The notes: generated by a model not told the origin, from the letters alone. 64,000 bases of DNA from DATHZQ01 sp965216945 (GCA_965216945.1 CBDCGU010000003.1:992001-1056000); one strand, 5' to 3'; counted from the first letter of the stretch, positions 35,784 to 44,262 are shown. A program made the numbers and translations.

Positions 35784-35800
35784 TTACGGCTGTGTTACGG
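35784..35800. promoter_or_regulatory. Direct repeat TTACGG x2 with 11-bp period, second site
   Basis: TTACGGCTGTGTTACGG: same hexamer, same 11-bp period and same first base after the first repeat as the site at 31084-31100. Located upstream of the secreted-protein/methyltransferase pair on the minus strand. Confidence 0.45.
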
Positions 35801-35876
35801 GATCCCGCCGGCGGCTACGAACGCCGGTCGGTGCGGGTGAACCGTCGCAGGCCTGCTGCTCTCAGGTCTGCCGAGA

Positions 35877-36339
35877 TCAGAATCGATCGGGATGCGGACC
35901 GGTGCGGCCGGCACGATCGAGCGTCTCGATGTCCCGAATCTCGCCGTCGCTCAGCTCGAAATCGAAGACGTCGGCATTCGACGTGATGCGATGCCGCCTG
36001 ACGGACTTGGGAATCGAGACGATGCCGCACTGAAGCATCCAGCGCACGGTCACCTGCACCGGGTCCTTGCCGTGGGCAGCAGCGATGCGCCGGAGAACGG
36101 GATCGCCGGCGATGGCGCCCTTGGCGAGTGGGCTCCATGCCTCGAGCCGAATCCCGCGATCAGTCGGCTTCGTTGTCATACAAAGAAGCGGTGTCGACGT
36201 GGCGGTAGCCCGCTTCGATGGCCCACCGCACTGCGTTCTCGGTCTCGGAACCGGGTTCGCTCCTGAACACTCCCAACCCGAGCCGCGGTATCTCGACGCC
36301 GTCGTTCAAGGTCACGGTGCCGTCGATCGTCAGGCTCAT
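35877..36339 (-). pseudogene. Aldo/keto reductase with internal deletion and frameshift
   Basis: The N-terminal part, from ATG 36339, reads MSLTIDGTVTLNDGVEIPRL and goes on to D-T-A-S-L-Y-D-N-E, the first strands and the catalytic Asp/Tyr region. It then hits a TGA, and the remainder continues one frame over with D-R-G-I-R-L-E-A-W-S-P-L-A-K-G to the end (G-R-T-G-P-H-P-D-R-F). Around 140-150 residues that should lie between, including the catalytic Lys and His strands, are missing. It starts in a TGATG overlap with the ABC ATPase stop, so it was once the last gene of that operon. Confidence 0.85.
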
Positions 36340-37085
36340 CACAGCCTCCCGGCTTCGACGATGCGTTGCAGGAACTGGCGGGTGCGTGGTTGCTCGGGAT
36401 CCGAGAACAGCTGGGCCGGTCCCGCCTGCTCGAGGATGACGCCTCCGTCCAGGAAACACACGGTGTCGGCGACATCGCGGGCAAACCCCATCTCATGCGT
36501 GGCGATGACCATCGTCATCCCCTGCTCCTTGAGCCCGCGGATCACGTTCAACACTTCGGCCACCAGCTCCGGATCGAGCGCAGACGTCACCTCGTCGAAC
36601 AGCATCAACTCCGGCTGGGTGGCGAGGGCACGCACGATGGCGACGCGTTGCTGCTGACCGCCGGAGAGCCGATCCGGGTACTCCTCGGCTTTGTCCAGCA
36701 GACCGAAGCTGTCGAGCAGCGAACGGGCCCGCTCCTCGGCGTCGTCGCGGTCGACTCCGTGCACCTTGCGGGGACTCAACGTCACGTTGTCGATCACGCT
36801 CATGTGGGGGAACAGGTTGAACGCTTGGAATACGATGCCCATACGCTGGCGCACCTGGTCGGCGTTGACCCCGCGCTCGGTGATGACCGTGCCGTCGAGC
36901 ACGATGTCACCCTCGTCGATCGGGATGAGCAGATTGGCGCACTTGAGCAAGGTCGACTTGCCGGACCCGGACGATCCGATGAGACAGACGACCTCGTGAG
37001 GCTCGACCGCAAGGTCGACGTCATCCAGTACGACCTTGTCCCCAAACGCCTTCCGGACGTTGCGCAGCTCCAGCTTGTTGGTCAT
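36339..37085 (-). CDS. Polar amino acid ABC transporter ATP-binding protein (GlnQ-like)
   Basis: A 248-residue ATPase: Walker A G37-S-S-G-S-G-K-S-T45, Q-loop F-Q-A-F-N-L-F-P-H-M, signature L-S-G-G-Q-Q-Q-R, Walker B L-M-L-F-D-E-V-T-S-A-L-D and switch T-H-E-M. These are hallmarks of the GlnQ/HisP branch. It overlaps the permease by 4 bp. Confidence 0.94.
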   Translation of the reverse strand: MTNKLELRNVRKAFGDKVVLDDVDLAVEPHEVVCLIGSSGSGKSTLLKCANLLIPIDEGDIVLDGTVITERGVNADQVRQRMGIVFQAFNLFPHMSVIDNVTLSPRKVHGVDRDDAEERARSLLDSFGLLDKAEEYPDRLSGGQQQRVAIVRALATQPELMLFDEVTSALDPELVAEVLNVIRGLKEQGMTMVIATHEMGFARDVADTVCFLDGGVILEQAGPAQLFSDPEQPRTRQFLQRIVEAGRL

Positions 37086-37888
37086 GCACCCACCGCCTGT
37101 TTCCGTTTGCGATCCCGTTCGGTGTACCAATCCGTGAAGCGGGCCACGGGGATCGAGACGGCGAGAAACAGCACCGTGGCAACGACGTACGGTGTGTAGT
37201 TGAAGCTGCGGGCAACCTCGATCTCGGCCTCCCTCACGGCTTCCCTCACGCCGAGAATCGACACGAGCGCCACGTCCTTCTGCAAGCTCACGAAACCGTT
37301 GAGGAGGGCGGGGATCACGTTGCGGACGGCCTGCGGAACCATCACATGCCGCAGCGCCTGCCACTGGGTGAGACCGAGCGAACGCGCCGACATGCGCTGG
37401 CTCTCGTGCACCGATTCGAGCCCGGAGCGGTACACCTCGGCTGTGTAGGCGCTGTAGCTCATCACGAGCGCCGTGAGGCCCCAGAACGTCGGACTGATCG
37501 GGACACCCGGCAGCTGGAGGGCCGGGACACCGAAGCCGAGCAGCAGGATCAGCAGGATGATCGGAATGCCCCGAATGATGTCGATGTAGAGCACGACCAG
37601 CGCCCGGAGCGGGAAGAACGCCGGGCCGCGCAGCTGCCGGATCACCGCCAGCAGCAGGGCGAAGACCAGGATCAGCACCTGGGCTGCGAGGAACAGGCGC
37701 ACGTCCAGCCAGAACGCCGACGCGATGATCGGCCACACCTCGACGAACTTCTCGCCGCTGAAGAACTGCTGCTGGACGGCCGGCCACGCCTCGGACGTGA
37801 GCACCCACCACAGCACGACTGCGACGAACACAACGGTGGACACAGCTGCGATGAGAGCGCTCTTGGCTCCCTGTTCACCCTCCCACAC
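37082..37888 (-). CDS. Polar amino acid ABC transporter permease
   Basis: A 268-residue permease with about six hydrophobic segments and the EAA loop R-S-L-G-L-T-Q-W-Q-A-L-R-H-V-M-V-P-Q-A-V-R-N-V-I-P, characteristic of the HisMQ family. The N-terminal segment S-T-V-V-F-V-A-V-V-L-W-W-V-L is an extra helix. It forms an operon with the tethered binding protein upstream (87-bp gap) and the ATPase downstream. Confidence 0.93.
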   Translation of the reverse strand: MWEGEQGAKSALIAAVSTVVFVAVVLWWVLTSEAWPAVQQQFFSGEKFVEVWPIIASAFWLDVRLFLAAQVLILVFALLLAVIRQLRGPAFFPLRALVVLYIDIIRGIPIILLILLLGFGVPALQLPGVPISPTFWGLTALVMSYSAYTAEVYRSGLESVHESQRMSARSLGLTQWQALRHVMVPQAVRNVIPALLNGFVSLQKDVALVSILGVREAVREAEIEVARSFNYTPYVVATVLFLAVSIPVARFTDWYTERDRKRKQAVGA

Positions 37889-37975
37889 GCGCCACCGGGA
37901 CCCGCGCTCTCGCGGGCCCCGGCTCGGCGGTATCAGTGAGGGTGGACGTATGTCAGTCAGGGCATGGGCTCCGTA

Positions 37976-39112
37976 CTACCCACCGATCTCCGGAACGTCG
38001 CCTCCGGCCTCCAGCCACAGATCGATGAGCGCTTCGATCGTCCCGTCATTCGTCATCTCGACGATGACCGGATCGATGCACTCTCGCAATGGGTTGTCCT
38101 TGGCGAACAGCAGCCCGAACTCGTCGGGCTCGTCGGCCTGGGCGGCGAACGTCCCGGCCACGATGGTGCCCTCGATCTCGACCGCGGTGATGAAGTACGC
38201 CGTTGGAAGGTCGACCACGATGCCGTCGATCTGTCCGGCGTCGAGCGCCGCCTTGGCGTCGGCATTCGTGTCGTACACGAACGCTTGGGCATCCGGTTGG
38301 ATGACGTTGTCGATGAAGTCCAGACTCGTGGTGCCGATCTGGGCGCCGAGCCTGGCAGGCTTCAGCTCGTCCAGCGTCGTGACTCCGGCGAAATCGCCGT
38401 CCTCGAACGTCACCAGCGCCTGCTGGGTGACGTAATACGGCTCGCTGAAGTCGACGACCTGGGCCCGCTCGTCCGTGATCGAGTACTGCTGGATGTTGAA
38501 GTCGAAGTTCTTCGGTCCGGGGGCGATGGCTTCATCAAAACCGGTCCGCACCCACGTCACCTGATCGTCGGCGAACCCGAGGCGGGACGCGATCTCGTAC
38601 ACGAGGGCGGATTCGTACCCGGTCTGCGACTCCGGAACGTCGAAGTTCTCGCCGTCGGTTGTGCCAACCCAAGGTGGGAAGGCGGGCTCGCCGGTCGCCG
38701 CCGTGAGCACGCCGGCGCTGACCAGCGTCAGATTGTCGACAGAGCAGGCGCCTGCGGTGGTGGTTGTCTCCCCGGCCGTCGTCGTCGTCTCCTCGACGGT
38801 GGTCGTGGTCTCGGCCCCCGTGGTGGTTGTCTCCTCGGAGGTCGTAGTGGTCTCCTCGACGCTGGTCGTCGTCTCGGCGGTCGTCGTCGTGTCCCCGGCA
38901 GCCACCTCGTCGTCGTTGCTACTGGCGATCGCAGCAATGATCGCGATGACGGCGATCACGGCGATCACACCACCCACGATCCAGGCGGTGGTCGACACAC
39001 CCCCTCCAGTTGCGGCGGAAGCTCCGGCGGCGCCGGCCGCCGCGGCGTCTTCGGCGGGTACGCCGGCGTCCTCCGGTCCGTCAGGGACGTCTGGCGTTCG
39101 GTCGTCAGTCAT
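37976..39112 (-). CDS. Membrane-tethered amino acid-binding protein with Thr/Glu-repeat linker
   Basis: A 378-residue protein. Unlike typical binding proteins it has no lipobox: an acidic N terminus of about 40 residues is followed by one membrane helix (residues 42-63), then a low-complexity linker of T-T-T-T/E-E repeats (about 74-121), then a SBP_bac_3 domain (L-T-L-V-S-A-G-V-L-T; Q-T-G-Y-E-S-A-L-V-Y-E-I-A; F-D-F-N-I-Q-Q-Y-S-I-T; V-V-D-F-S-E-P-Y-Y). It should present the binding domain outside the membrane on a flexible, probably glycosylatable stalk. First gene of the ABC transporter operon. Confidence 0.9.
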   Translation of the reverse strand: MTDDRTPDVPDGPEDAGVPAEDAAAAGAAGASAATGGGVSTTAWIVGGVIAVIAVIAIIAAIASSNDDEVAAGDTTTTAETTTSVEETTTTSEETTTTGAETTTTVEETTTTAGETTTTAGACSVDNLTLVSAGVLTAATGEPAFPPWVGTTDGENFDVPESQTGYESALVYEIASRLGFADDQVTWVRTGFDEAIAPGPKNFDFNIQQYSITDERAQVVDFSEPYYVTQQALVTFEDGDFAGVTTLDELKPARLGAQIGTTSLDFIDNVIQPDAQAFVYDTNADAKAALDAGQIDGIVVDLPTAYFITAVEIEGTIVAGTFAAQADEPDEFGLLFAKDNPLRECIDPVIVEMTNDGTIEALIDLWLEAGGDVPEIGG

Positions 39113-39227
39113 TGGGTTCCCTCCGTGAAGGCAGGAGCCGAGAGTAGCGACTCTGCCCCGGGCCTTCGGCGCATTCGTGCGGGTTGCGGCGGGTTCGGAG
39201 CGCTGGTTGTGCCACTAGGTTCAAGCC

Positions 39228-39782
39228 GTGAACCCGACCTACATCTCGGTCGACGTCGAAACCGCCGGCCCGTCGCCTGCCGATCACCCGATGCTGGCCA
39301 TCGGAGCCTGCCACGTCGCGGACTCGACGAGGACCTTCTACGTGGAGCTACAGCCCGATCGGACCGGTATCGACGAGGGAGCGCTGCGAGTCAGTGGCCT
39401 GTCGATCGATCGCCTCGCCGACCAGGGAGAACCCCCCGAGAAGGCGATGGTCCGATTCGCCGACTGGGTCGAGACCACGACCAAGGGTTCTCTGCCCGTA
39501 TTCGTCGCCTTGAATGCGCCCTTCGACTGGATGTTCGTCGCCGACTATCTGCATCGCTACGTGGGCCACAACCCGTTCGGCCACTCTGCCCTCGACATGA
39601 AGGCTCTCTACATGGGCGTTGCCGGCGTGGACTGGCTCGACACGTCACTGCGGCACATCGCCGAGCACTACGACATCAGTGCGACGCTTCCGCACCATGC
39701 GCTCGAAGACGCCGTGGTTCAGGCGGCACTGTTTCGCCGGCTCCTCGAAGACGCAAGGCACCAGGAGGGTGCGGAGGGATGA
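39228..39782 (+). CDS. DEDDh 3'-5' exonuclease (DnaQ-like)
   Basis: A 184-residue exonuclease-fold protein. Motif I D9-V-E11-T, motif II N-A-P-F-D100-W, motif III H156-H-A-L-E-D161 give the DEDDh catalytic set. The short length and single domain fit oligoribonuclease/RNase T-like enzymes rather than a polymerase epsilon subunit. GTG start at 39228. It is followed by an uncharacterised 439-residue gene on the same strand. Confidence 0.88.
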   Translation: MNPTYISVDVETAGPSPADHPMLAIGACHVADSTRTFYVELQPDRTGIDEGALRVSGLSIDRLADQGEPPEKAMVRFADWVETTTKGSLPVFVALNAPFDWMFVADYLHRYVGHNPFGHSALDMKALYMGVAGVDWLDTSLRHIAEHYDISATLPHHALEDAVVQAALFRRLLEDARHQEGAEG

Positions 39783-39894
39783 CAAAGCGGACCCGACACA
39801 GAGTAGTTTGGGATACGTGAAGGCGGCTGACGCACCGGTTCGGGTCCCCACCGGCGGTTCGCCACCTTCAGGGGCCAGGAAGGGGGATGGGATC

Positions 39895-41214
39895 GTGAAC
39901 CAGCAGGCATCGGATCTGGAACGCATCGTCAGCTCGGCTCGCCGCCTGGGTGTCGAGCTCGACGAGGTCGAGGCGCTCAACTGGCTGACTGCGGTGGCGA
40001 TGGCGAAGGAGAGCGCCGACGTTGTCGTCGACATTGGCGCCGGAGTGTTCGGCCACCGCGTGACGATGCTGGATTTCAGCCCCGCCGACCTCGCCTATTT
40101 CCGTAAGGTCGGGGAGCTCGTCGGGTTCGAGGACGAAGACGGCGTCGAGACCGCCCTGGCGCTGTCGGGTTCCGCGGCACAATCCAAGGTCCAGACCTAT
40201 CCGGGTGATTGCGACTACTTCGAGCGGATCAACATCAAGGCCCCGACACGGGAGGCGGCGTGCCGGCGACTCGGCGAGCTCATGCGCCGCAAGGCGCTGG
40301 GGACCATGGCGGGCGACACCTACCGCCTCATCGAAGTGAAGTTCGGCAGCTACCCGGTCGACGTCATCCGACACGACCGGCTGCACAAGAAGGGATCACC
40401 CATCTCATGGCGCCCGTCCGACGTCGAGAACCGGCGATTCTTCGCCCAGGACACGGCAGGCGGCACCGTGGAGGTGGCATGGGACGAGGCGTCCAAGGAT
40501 CCGGGATGGTGCAAGCTCGACTGGGTGGTGGCGGATCCGGTCCGGGGCCAGGTGGCCAACGCCAGCAACATGCTCGACGTCACATGGGAAGCTCCGGACG
40601 GTTCGATCACCCCGCTCGACGGTTACCTCGACCCCTACTTCCAGGAGGTCTACCTGGAGGCCGATGCGGTGCCTCTCTTCACCAAGCTGGTGGGCAACCT
40701 GTCCAGCGATGCCCTCGACAGCTATGTGGAGCGCCTCGAGAAGGAAGTCCACAAATACGTTGCCAAGGACCCCAAGAACTACGGCAAGGCGGCCAAGCGG
40801 ATGTACAACATCTTCCGCCTCAACGGCAGCTACGAAGAGGCCGCCTATCTGCGGGAGTTGTTCGACGAACCGACCGCCGTGCTGTATCAGGTCGGCGCCG
40901 TGGTCCGGACACTGGACGAGGCGTCACAGCCGGGTTCGGCGCTGAGGCCACGGACGCTCCTGTCGCAGCTCGACAACCTGATCATCTCGGTGGTCAGCAC
41001 ACTCGACGGCGAGGCCGAGGTGGAGGTCGTGCGCCATCTCCTCCAGCTCCGCGCCAGCATCACCGACGGGGCCGAAGACGGCGACGGCGAGGCTCGAGCC
41101 ACCGCAGTGCAGGCAGCCCGCGCCCGCCTCACGAATATCGTGAACAACTTCTTCTACGAGAAGCTCACCGGCCTGCCCAGCATCGCCGAGTACATGGCGG
41201 CGGCCGGCGGGTAG
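39895..41214 (+). CDS. Uncharacterised 439-residue protein
   Basis: A soluble protein with no membrane segment. The N-terminal half is alpha/beta (V-V-V-D-I-G-A-G-V-F-G; Y-F-E-R-I-N-I-K-A-P-T; V-K-F-G-S-Y-P-V-D-V-I-R-H), with W-R-P-S-D-V and C-K-L-D-W-V-V-A-D-P. The C-terminal ~150 residues are helical (L-E-K-E-V-H-K-Y-V-A-K-D-P-K-N-Y-G-K-A-A-K-R-M-Y-N-I-F-R). I do not recognise a family or a catalytic motif. The GTG at 39895 is preceded by a purine-rich GGGGGA site; an in-frame GTG at 39817 would add 26 residues. It follows the exonuclease gene by 112 bp. Confidence 0.72.
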   Translation: MNQQASDLERIVSSARRLGVELDEVEALNWLTAVAMAKESADVVVDIGAGVFGHRVTMLDFSPADLAYFRKVGELVGFEDEDGVETALALSGSAAQSKVQTYPGDCDYFERINIKAPTREAACRRLGELMRRKALGTMAGDTYRLIEVKFGSYPVDVIRHDRLHKKGSPISWRPSDVENRRFFAQDTAGGTVEVAWDEASKDPGWCKLDWVVADPVRGQVANASNMLDVTWEAPDGSITPLDGYLDPYFQEVYLEADAVPLFTKLVGNLSSDALDSYVERLEKEVHKYVAKDPKNYGKAAKRMYNIFRLNGSYEEAAYLRELFDEPTAVLYQVGAVVRTLDEASQPGSALRPRTLLSQLDNLIISVVSTLDGEAEVEVVRHLLQLRASITDGAEDGDGEARATAVQAARARLTNIVNNFFYEKLTGLPSIAEYMAAAGG

Positions 41215-41286
41215 CGCCGCGTCCGTCCGTTGGCCTGGTGTGACTGCGGACCGAGAGACGCTCGACCCGCCGGCATCACCTCGTCG

Positions 41287-43242
41287 CTACCAGATCTCGA
41301 TCCGGTCCTGCGGTTTGCGCATCATCGGAGCGTCGTCGGTGATGGCAAATGCCTCGGCGAAGGGGGTGAAGTTGGACAGTGGGCCGTTGCACCGGAAGTG
41401 ACCCGGTGAGTGCGGGTCGGTGTTCACCACCAGGCGCAGCCACTCGTCGGTGGTGTTCTGACGCCAGATGGTGCCGTACGACAGGAAGAACCGCTGCTGC
41501 GGAGTGAGACCGTCGATCGCCTCCGAGTCGGGCGGAAGCGCCTCTGCCAGGGCTTGGAACGCGATCGTCATGCCACCGAGGTCGGCGATGTTCTCCCCGA
41601 GGGTGAGCTTGCCGTTCACGTTCAGGTCGTCGAACACTGCGTAACCGTTGAACTGGTCGACAACGGCGTCGGCGCGGCGCATGAACTCCGTACGGTCCTG
41701 CTCGGTCCACCAATCTCGTAGCTGACCGGTGGCGTCGAAGCGGCTTCCCATGTCGTCGAAACCGTGTGTGATCTCGTGACCGATCACCGAGCCGATGGCG
41801 CCGTAGTTCACGGGGTCGTCGGCATCGGCGTAGAAGAACGGGGGCTGGAGGATGCCGGCGGGAAAAACGATCTCGTTGCGCAGCGGGTGGTAATAGGCGT
41901 TGACGACGTGCGCCGCCATCTCCCATTCATGTGGATCGACGGGCTCGTCGAGCTTGCGCAGCTCGCGCTGGAACTCGAACTGTGCAGCCCGCAAACGGTT
42001 CTCGACCAGCGGCCCGCGGTCGATGACGAGTCCGGTGTAGTCGCGCCACTCGTCGGGGTATCCGATCTTGTAGGTGAAGCCGGCGAGTTTGGCCAGGGCT
42101 TCGTGCTTTGTCTCGTCACTCATCCAATCACGGCGCCGCAGCGAGGCTTCCATGGCCCCGAACAGCCCGTCGACCAGCTCCTCGGCTCGATGCTTTGCGT
42201 CGGGCGAGAACGCCTCCGCCACGTACAGCTTGGCCACCTGCTCGCCGATGTCGCCCGTCGCCATCGCCAGCACCCGTTTCCAACGGGGCTTCTGCTCCTT
42301 CTGCCCGCCCAGGGTGCGGCCGTAGAAGTCGAAGGCCTCGTCTGCGAAGGCACGCGGCAGCGCCGAAGCAACAGATCGCACAACGTGCCACCGGGCGTAC
42401 GCCCGCAGGGTCGTGATGGGCGTCGAATCGAGCAGACTCGCCACCGACGCGAAGAATCCAGGGTTGTCGACGTTCAGCTCGGTCGCTCCGTCGATGCCCA
42501 CGGAGTCGAGGTAGCGGGGGAGGTCGAAGCCGGGCATCAGCTCCGGCAAGTCCGTCACCCCGTGACGGTTGACGATGAGGTCGACATCACGCATCTGCTC
42601 TGCCGAGTACGACGGCTCGGCGAGCGCCGTTTCGAACTCCAAGATCGCCTTCGCATCAGCCTCGGCGGTCTGGGCGTCGTAGCCGAGGTTGTCGAGCTGT
42701 GCGGCGATGTGGGCGACGTATTTCTCGCGCAGCTCGACGGATTGCGGGTCGTCGCGGAGGTAGTAGTCGCGCTCTGGGAGACCCAGCCCACCCTGTCCGA
42801 GGTAGAGGAGGTGGGCGTCGGGATCGTCGAAGTCGGGACCGACACCGATGCCGAACACGAACCGGAAACCCGAAGGATGAAGCTCGGCGGCGAGGTCACG
42901 CAGGTCGTCGAGCGACTTGGCCGTGGCGATTGCGGCGAAGAGCGGCCGCAGCGGGGCGACACCGGCCGATTCGATCTGCTCCTCGTCCATGCCACTTGCG
43001 TAGAAGTCCCCGACCATCTGCTCGGGCGAGCCGGACGGATGACCCCCAACGGAGGCCTCCTGCATCAGGCGATGGAGCAGCTCCTCGTTGCGCTCCGTGA
43101 CCTCGTTGAACGACCCCCACCGAGAGTACTCAGGCGGCACCGGATTGGCGTCCAGCCATCCGCCATTGGCATAGCGATAGAAGTCGTCGCCCGGTGCCAT
43201 TGCCGGGTCGAAGTTCGCGGGATCAATCGGCTTCGTCGTCAT
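41287..43242 (-). CDS. pepO: M13-family zinc metallopeptidase (PepO/neprilysin-like)
   Basis: A 651-residue peptidase of usual M13 length. Zinc motif H489-E-I-T-H493, upstream N-A-Y-Y-H-P and downstream G-E-N-I-A-D-L-G-G (third zinc ligand Glu and the ExxxD motif) are intact. There is no signal peptide, so it is probably cytoplasmic, as many bacterial PepO proteins are. The ATG at 43242 (MTTKPIDPANF) is used; the 15 residues upstream in frame look non-coding. Convergent with the preceding gene. Confidence 0.94.
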   Translation of the reverse strand: MTTKPIDPANFDPAMAPGDDFYRYANGGWLDANPVPPEYSRWGSFNEVTERNEELLHRLMQEASVGGHPSGSPEQMVGDFYASGMDEEQIESAGVAPLRPLFAAIATAKSLDDLRDLAAELHPSGFRFVFGIGVGPDFDDPDAHLLYLGQGGLGLPERDYYLRDDPQSVELREKYVAHIAAQLDNLGYDAQTAEADAKAILEFETALAEPSYSAEQMRDVDLIVNRHGVTDLPELMPGFDLPRYLDSVGIDGATELNVDNPGFFASVASLLDSTPITTLRAYARWHVVRSVASALPRAFADEAFDFYGRTLGGQKEQKPRWKRVLAMATGDIGEQVAKLYVAEAFSPDAKHRAEELVDGLFGAMEASLRRRDWMSDETKHEALAKLAGFTYKIGYPDEWRDYTGLVIDRGPLVENRLRAAQFEFQRELRKLDEPVDPHEWEMAAHVVNAYYHPLRNEIVFPAGILQPPFFYADADDPVNYGAIGSVIGHEITHGFDDMGSRFDATGQLRDWWTEQDRTEFMRRADAVVDQFNGYAVFDDLNVNGKLTLGENIADLGGMTIAFQALAEALPPDSEAIDGLTPQQRFFLSYGTIWRQNTTDEWLRLVVNTDPHSPGHFRCNGPLSNFTPFAEAFAITDDAPMMRKPQDRIEIW

Positions 43243-43338
43243 GGCCGGAAGGCTAACGCGATGCGGCCGCACGGATTTCGTCGACAAACCCCCTTGACGG
43301 GATGCCGGTTGTCTGTTCTACTCGCTCGCCACAACGCG

Positions 43339-43415
43339 CTCATCTAGAGCGGTGGAGGGACAGGCCCTGTGAAGCCGCGGCAACCCCGAGCGGGTGCCAA
43401 TGCCTGATCGATGAG
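43339..43415 (+). promoter_or_regulatory. SAM-I (S-box) riboswitch aptamer
   Basis: The core reads GGTGGAGGGACAGGCCC, then GAAGCC, GGCAACC and GGTGCCAA, matching the SAM-I consensus in order. P1 is formed by CTCATC (43339-43344) with GATGAG (43410-43415). It lies on the plus strand ahead of the leader peptide, OsmC and MetY, so SAM should repress sulfur acquisition. A 6-bp hairpin (AGCGGG/CCCGCT, 43424-43438) follows and could be part of the expression platform. Confidence 0.92.
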
Positions 43416-43489
43416 ATGCCGACAGCGGGTCTCCCGCTTGCGGCGCTCGTAGAGCGCGACAGAGCAAGCGATTGAGAGGAGCCGCGGCG

Positions 43490-43570
43490 ATGGAGACGAT
43501 CCCACCCCTTGTCCTTGGTTGTGTGATGTGTCCCTGCTCTCGGGTGCGCCCGAGCGCGGTCACGCGCTGA
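43490..43570 (+). CDS. Cys-rich 26-residue leader peptide (putative attenuator)
   Basis: METIPPLVLGCVMCPCSRVR, ending S-A-V-T-R-stop: ATG with GAGAGGAG at 43474-43481, an 8-nt spacing. It holds Cys11, Met13, Cys14 and Cys16 within six codons. The codon for Cys16 is the first triplet of a 12-bp hairpin arm, so a ribosome stalled at Cys codons would block that hairpin. It lies between the SAM riboswitch and the osmC/metY genes. Cys-rich leaders controlling sulfur genes are known in actinobacteria; this one is predicted. Confidence 0.6.
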   Translation: METIPPLVLGCVMCPCSRVRPSAVTR

Positions 43571-43593
43571 GTCAACGCCACCACCCGAGAGCA
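43535..43593 (+). promoter_or_regulatory. 12-bp perfect stem with nested hairpin after the leader Cys codons
   Basis: TGCTCTCGGGTG (43535-43546) pairs perfectly with CACCCGAGAGCA (43582-43593). The 35-nt loop contains a second hairpin, AGCGCG-GTCA-CGCGCT (43553-43568), which ends at the leader stop codon. Immediately after are a C-rich anti-Shine-Dalgarno-like CCCCTCC and a short CCGG-CGTT-CCGG hairpin before TTTT (43600-43615). Confidence 0.7.
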
Positions 43594-43661
43594 ACCCCTC
43601 CGGCGTTCCGGTTTTGCGAACCACGTGGTGCCCAGCGCACCGCACGAAAGGACAGATCACA

Positions 43662-44183
43662 ATGACACTCGAGGCCACCAAACCATTGAACGACGTCGAC
43701 CTCGTCACCGTGGGCGGGCTCGCCCAGGCGATCCAGGTCGATCCCGAAAGAGGCGCCACCGTCTGGGAGGCGTCCGTCACCTGGAAGGGCGCCTTCCGCT
43801 CCGAGGTCGAGATCCGGGATTTCGCTCCCATCCCGTCCGACGAGCCGGCTGCCCTCGGCGGAACCGACACGGCGCCAAACCCCGTCGAGCAGCTCCTCGG
43901 CGCCCTGGGCAATTGCCTTGCCGTCGGGTATGCCGCCAACGCATCGGGGCGCGGCATCGAGATCGAGGACCTGCGCATCGATCTCTCCGGCAACCTGGAC
44001 CTGCACTCGTTCCTGGGCCTGCGCAGCGGCCACGCCGGCTACGACGCCATCTCGGTCAAGGTCCATCTCGAGAGCGACGCCAGCGATGAGGAGCTCGAGG
44101 CTCTCCACCGAGCTGTCATCGGCACCTCGCCCGTCGGGCACACCCTGCAGGCGGCCGTGCCCGTGTCCATCGAGCTGACATGA
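43662..44183 (+). CDS. OsmC-family protein
   Basis: A 173-residue OsmC-fold protein: P-N-P-V-E-Q-L-L-G-A-L-G-N-C85-L-A-V-G-Y carries the first catalytic-type cysteine. The usual second cysteine position near S-P-V-G-H-T-L is not a cysteine, so a two-Cys peroxidase cycle is unlikely. It may handle sulfane or organic sulfur or bind small thiols. The ATG has AAAGGA upstream. As the first full gene after the riboswitch and leader it should be SAM/Cys-responsive. Confidence 0.85.
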   Translation: MTLEATKPLNDVDLVTVGGLAQAIQVDPERGATVWEASVTWKGAFRSEVEIRDFAPIPSDEPAALGGTDTAPNPVEQLLGALGNCLAVGYAANASGRGIEIEDLRIDLSGNLDLHSFLGLRSGHAGYDAISVKVHLESDASDEELEALHRAVIGTSPVGHTLQAAVPVSIELT

Positions 44184-44262
44184 CGCATCGACGGCGACGT
44201 CGATCGTGTGGCGCTCGGCGCACGGCCGGGTCACTTCCTCGAGCGGCGGGGAGGGTCACACC

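Noticed and set aside
38750..38900. Short tandem repeats resembling a CRISPR or minisatellite
   Set aside because: They are codon-phased GTCGTC/TCCTCG repeats that encode the Thr/Glu linker of the binding protein, without unique spacers of fixed length.
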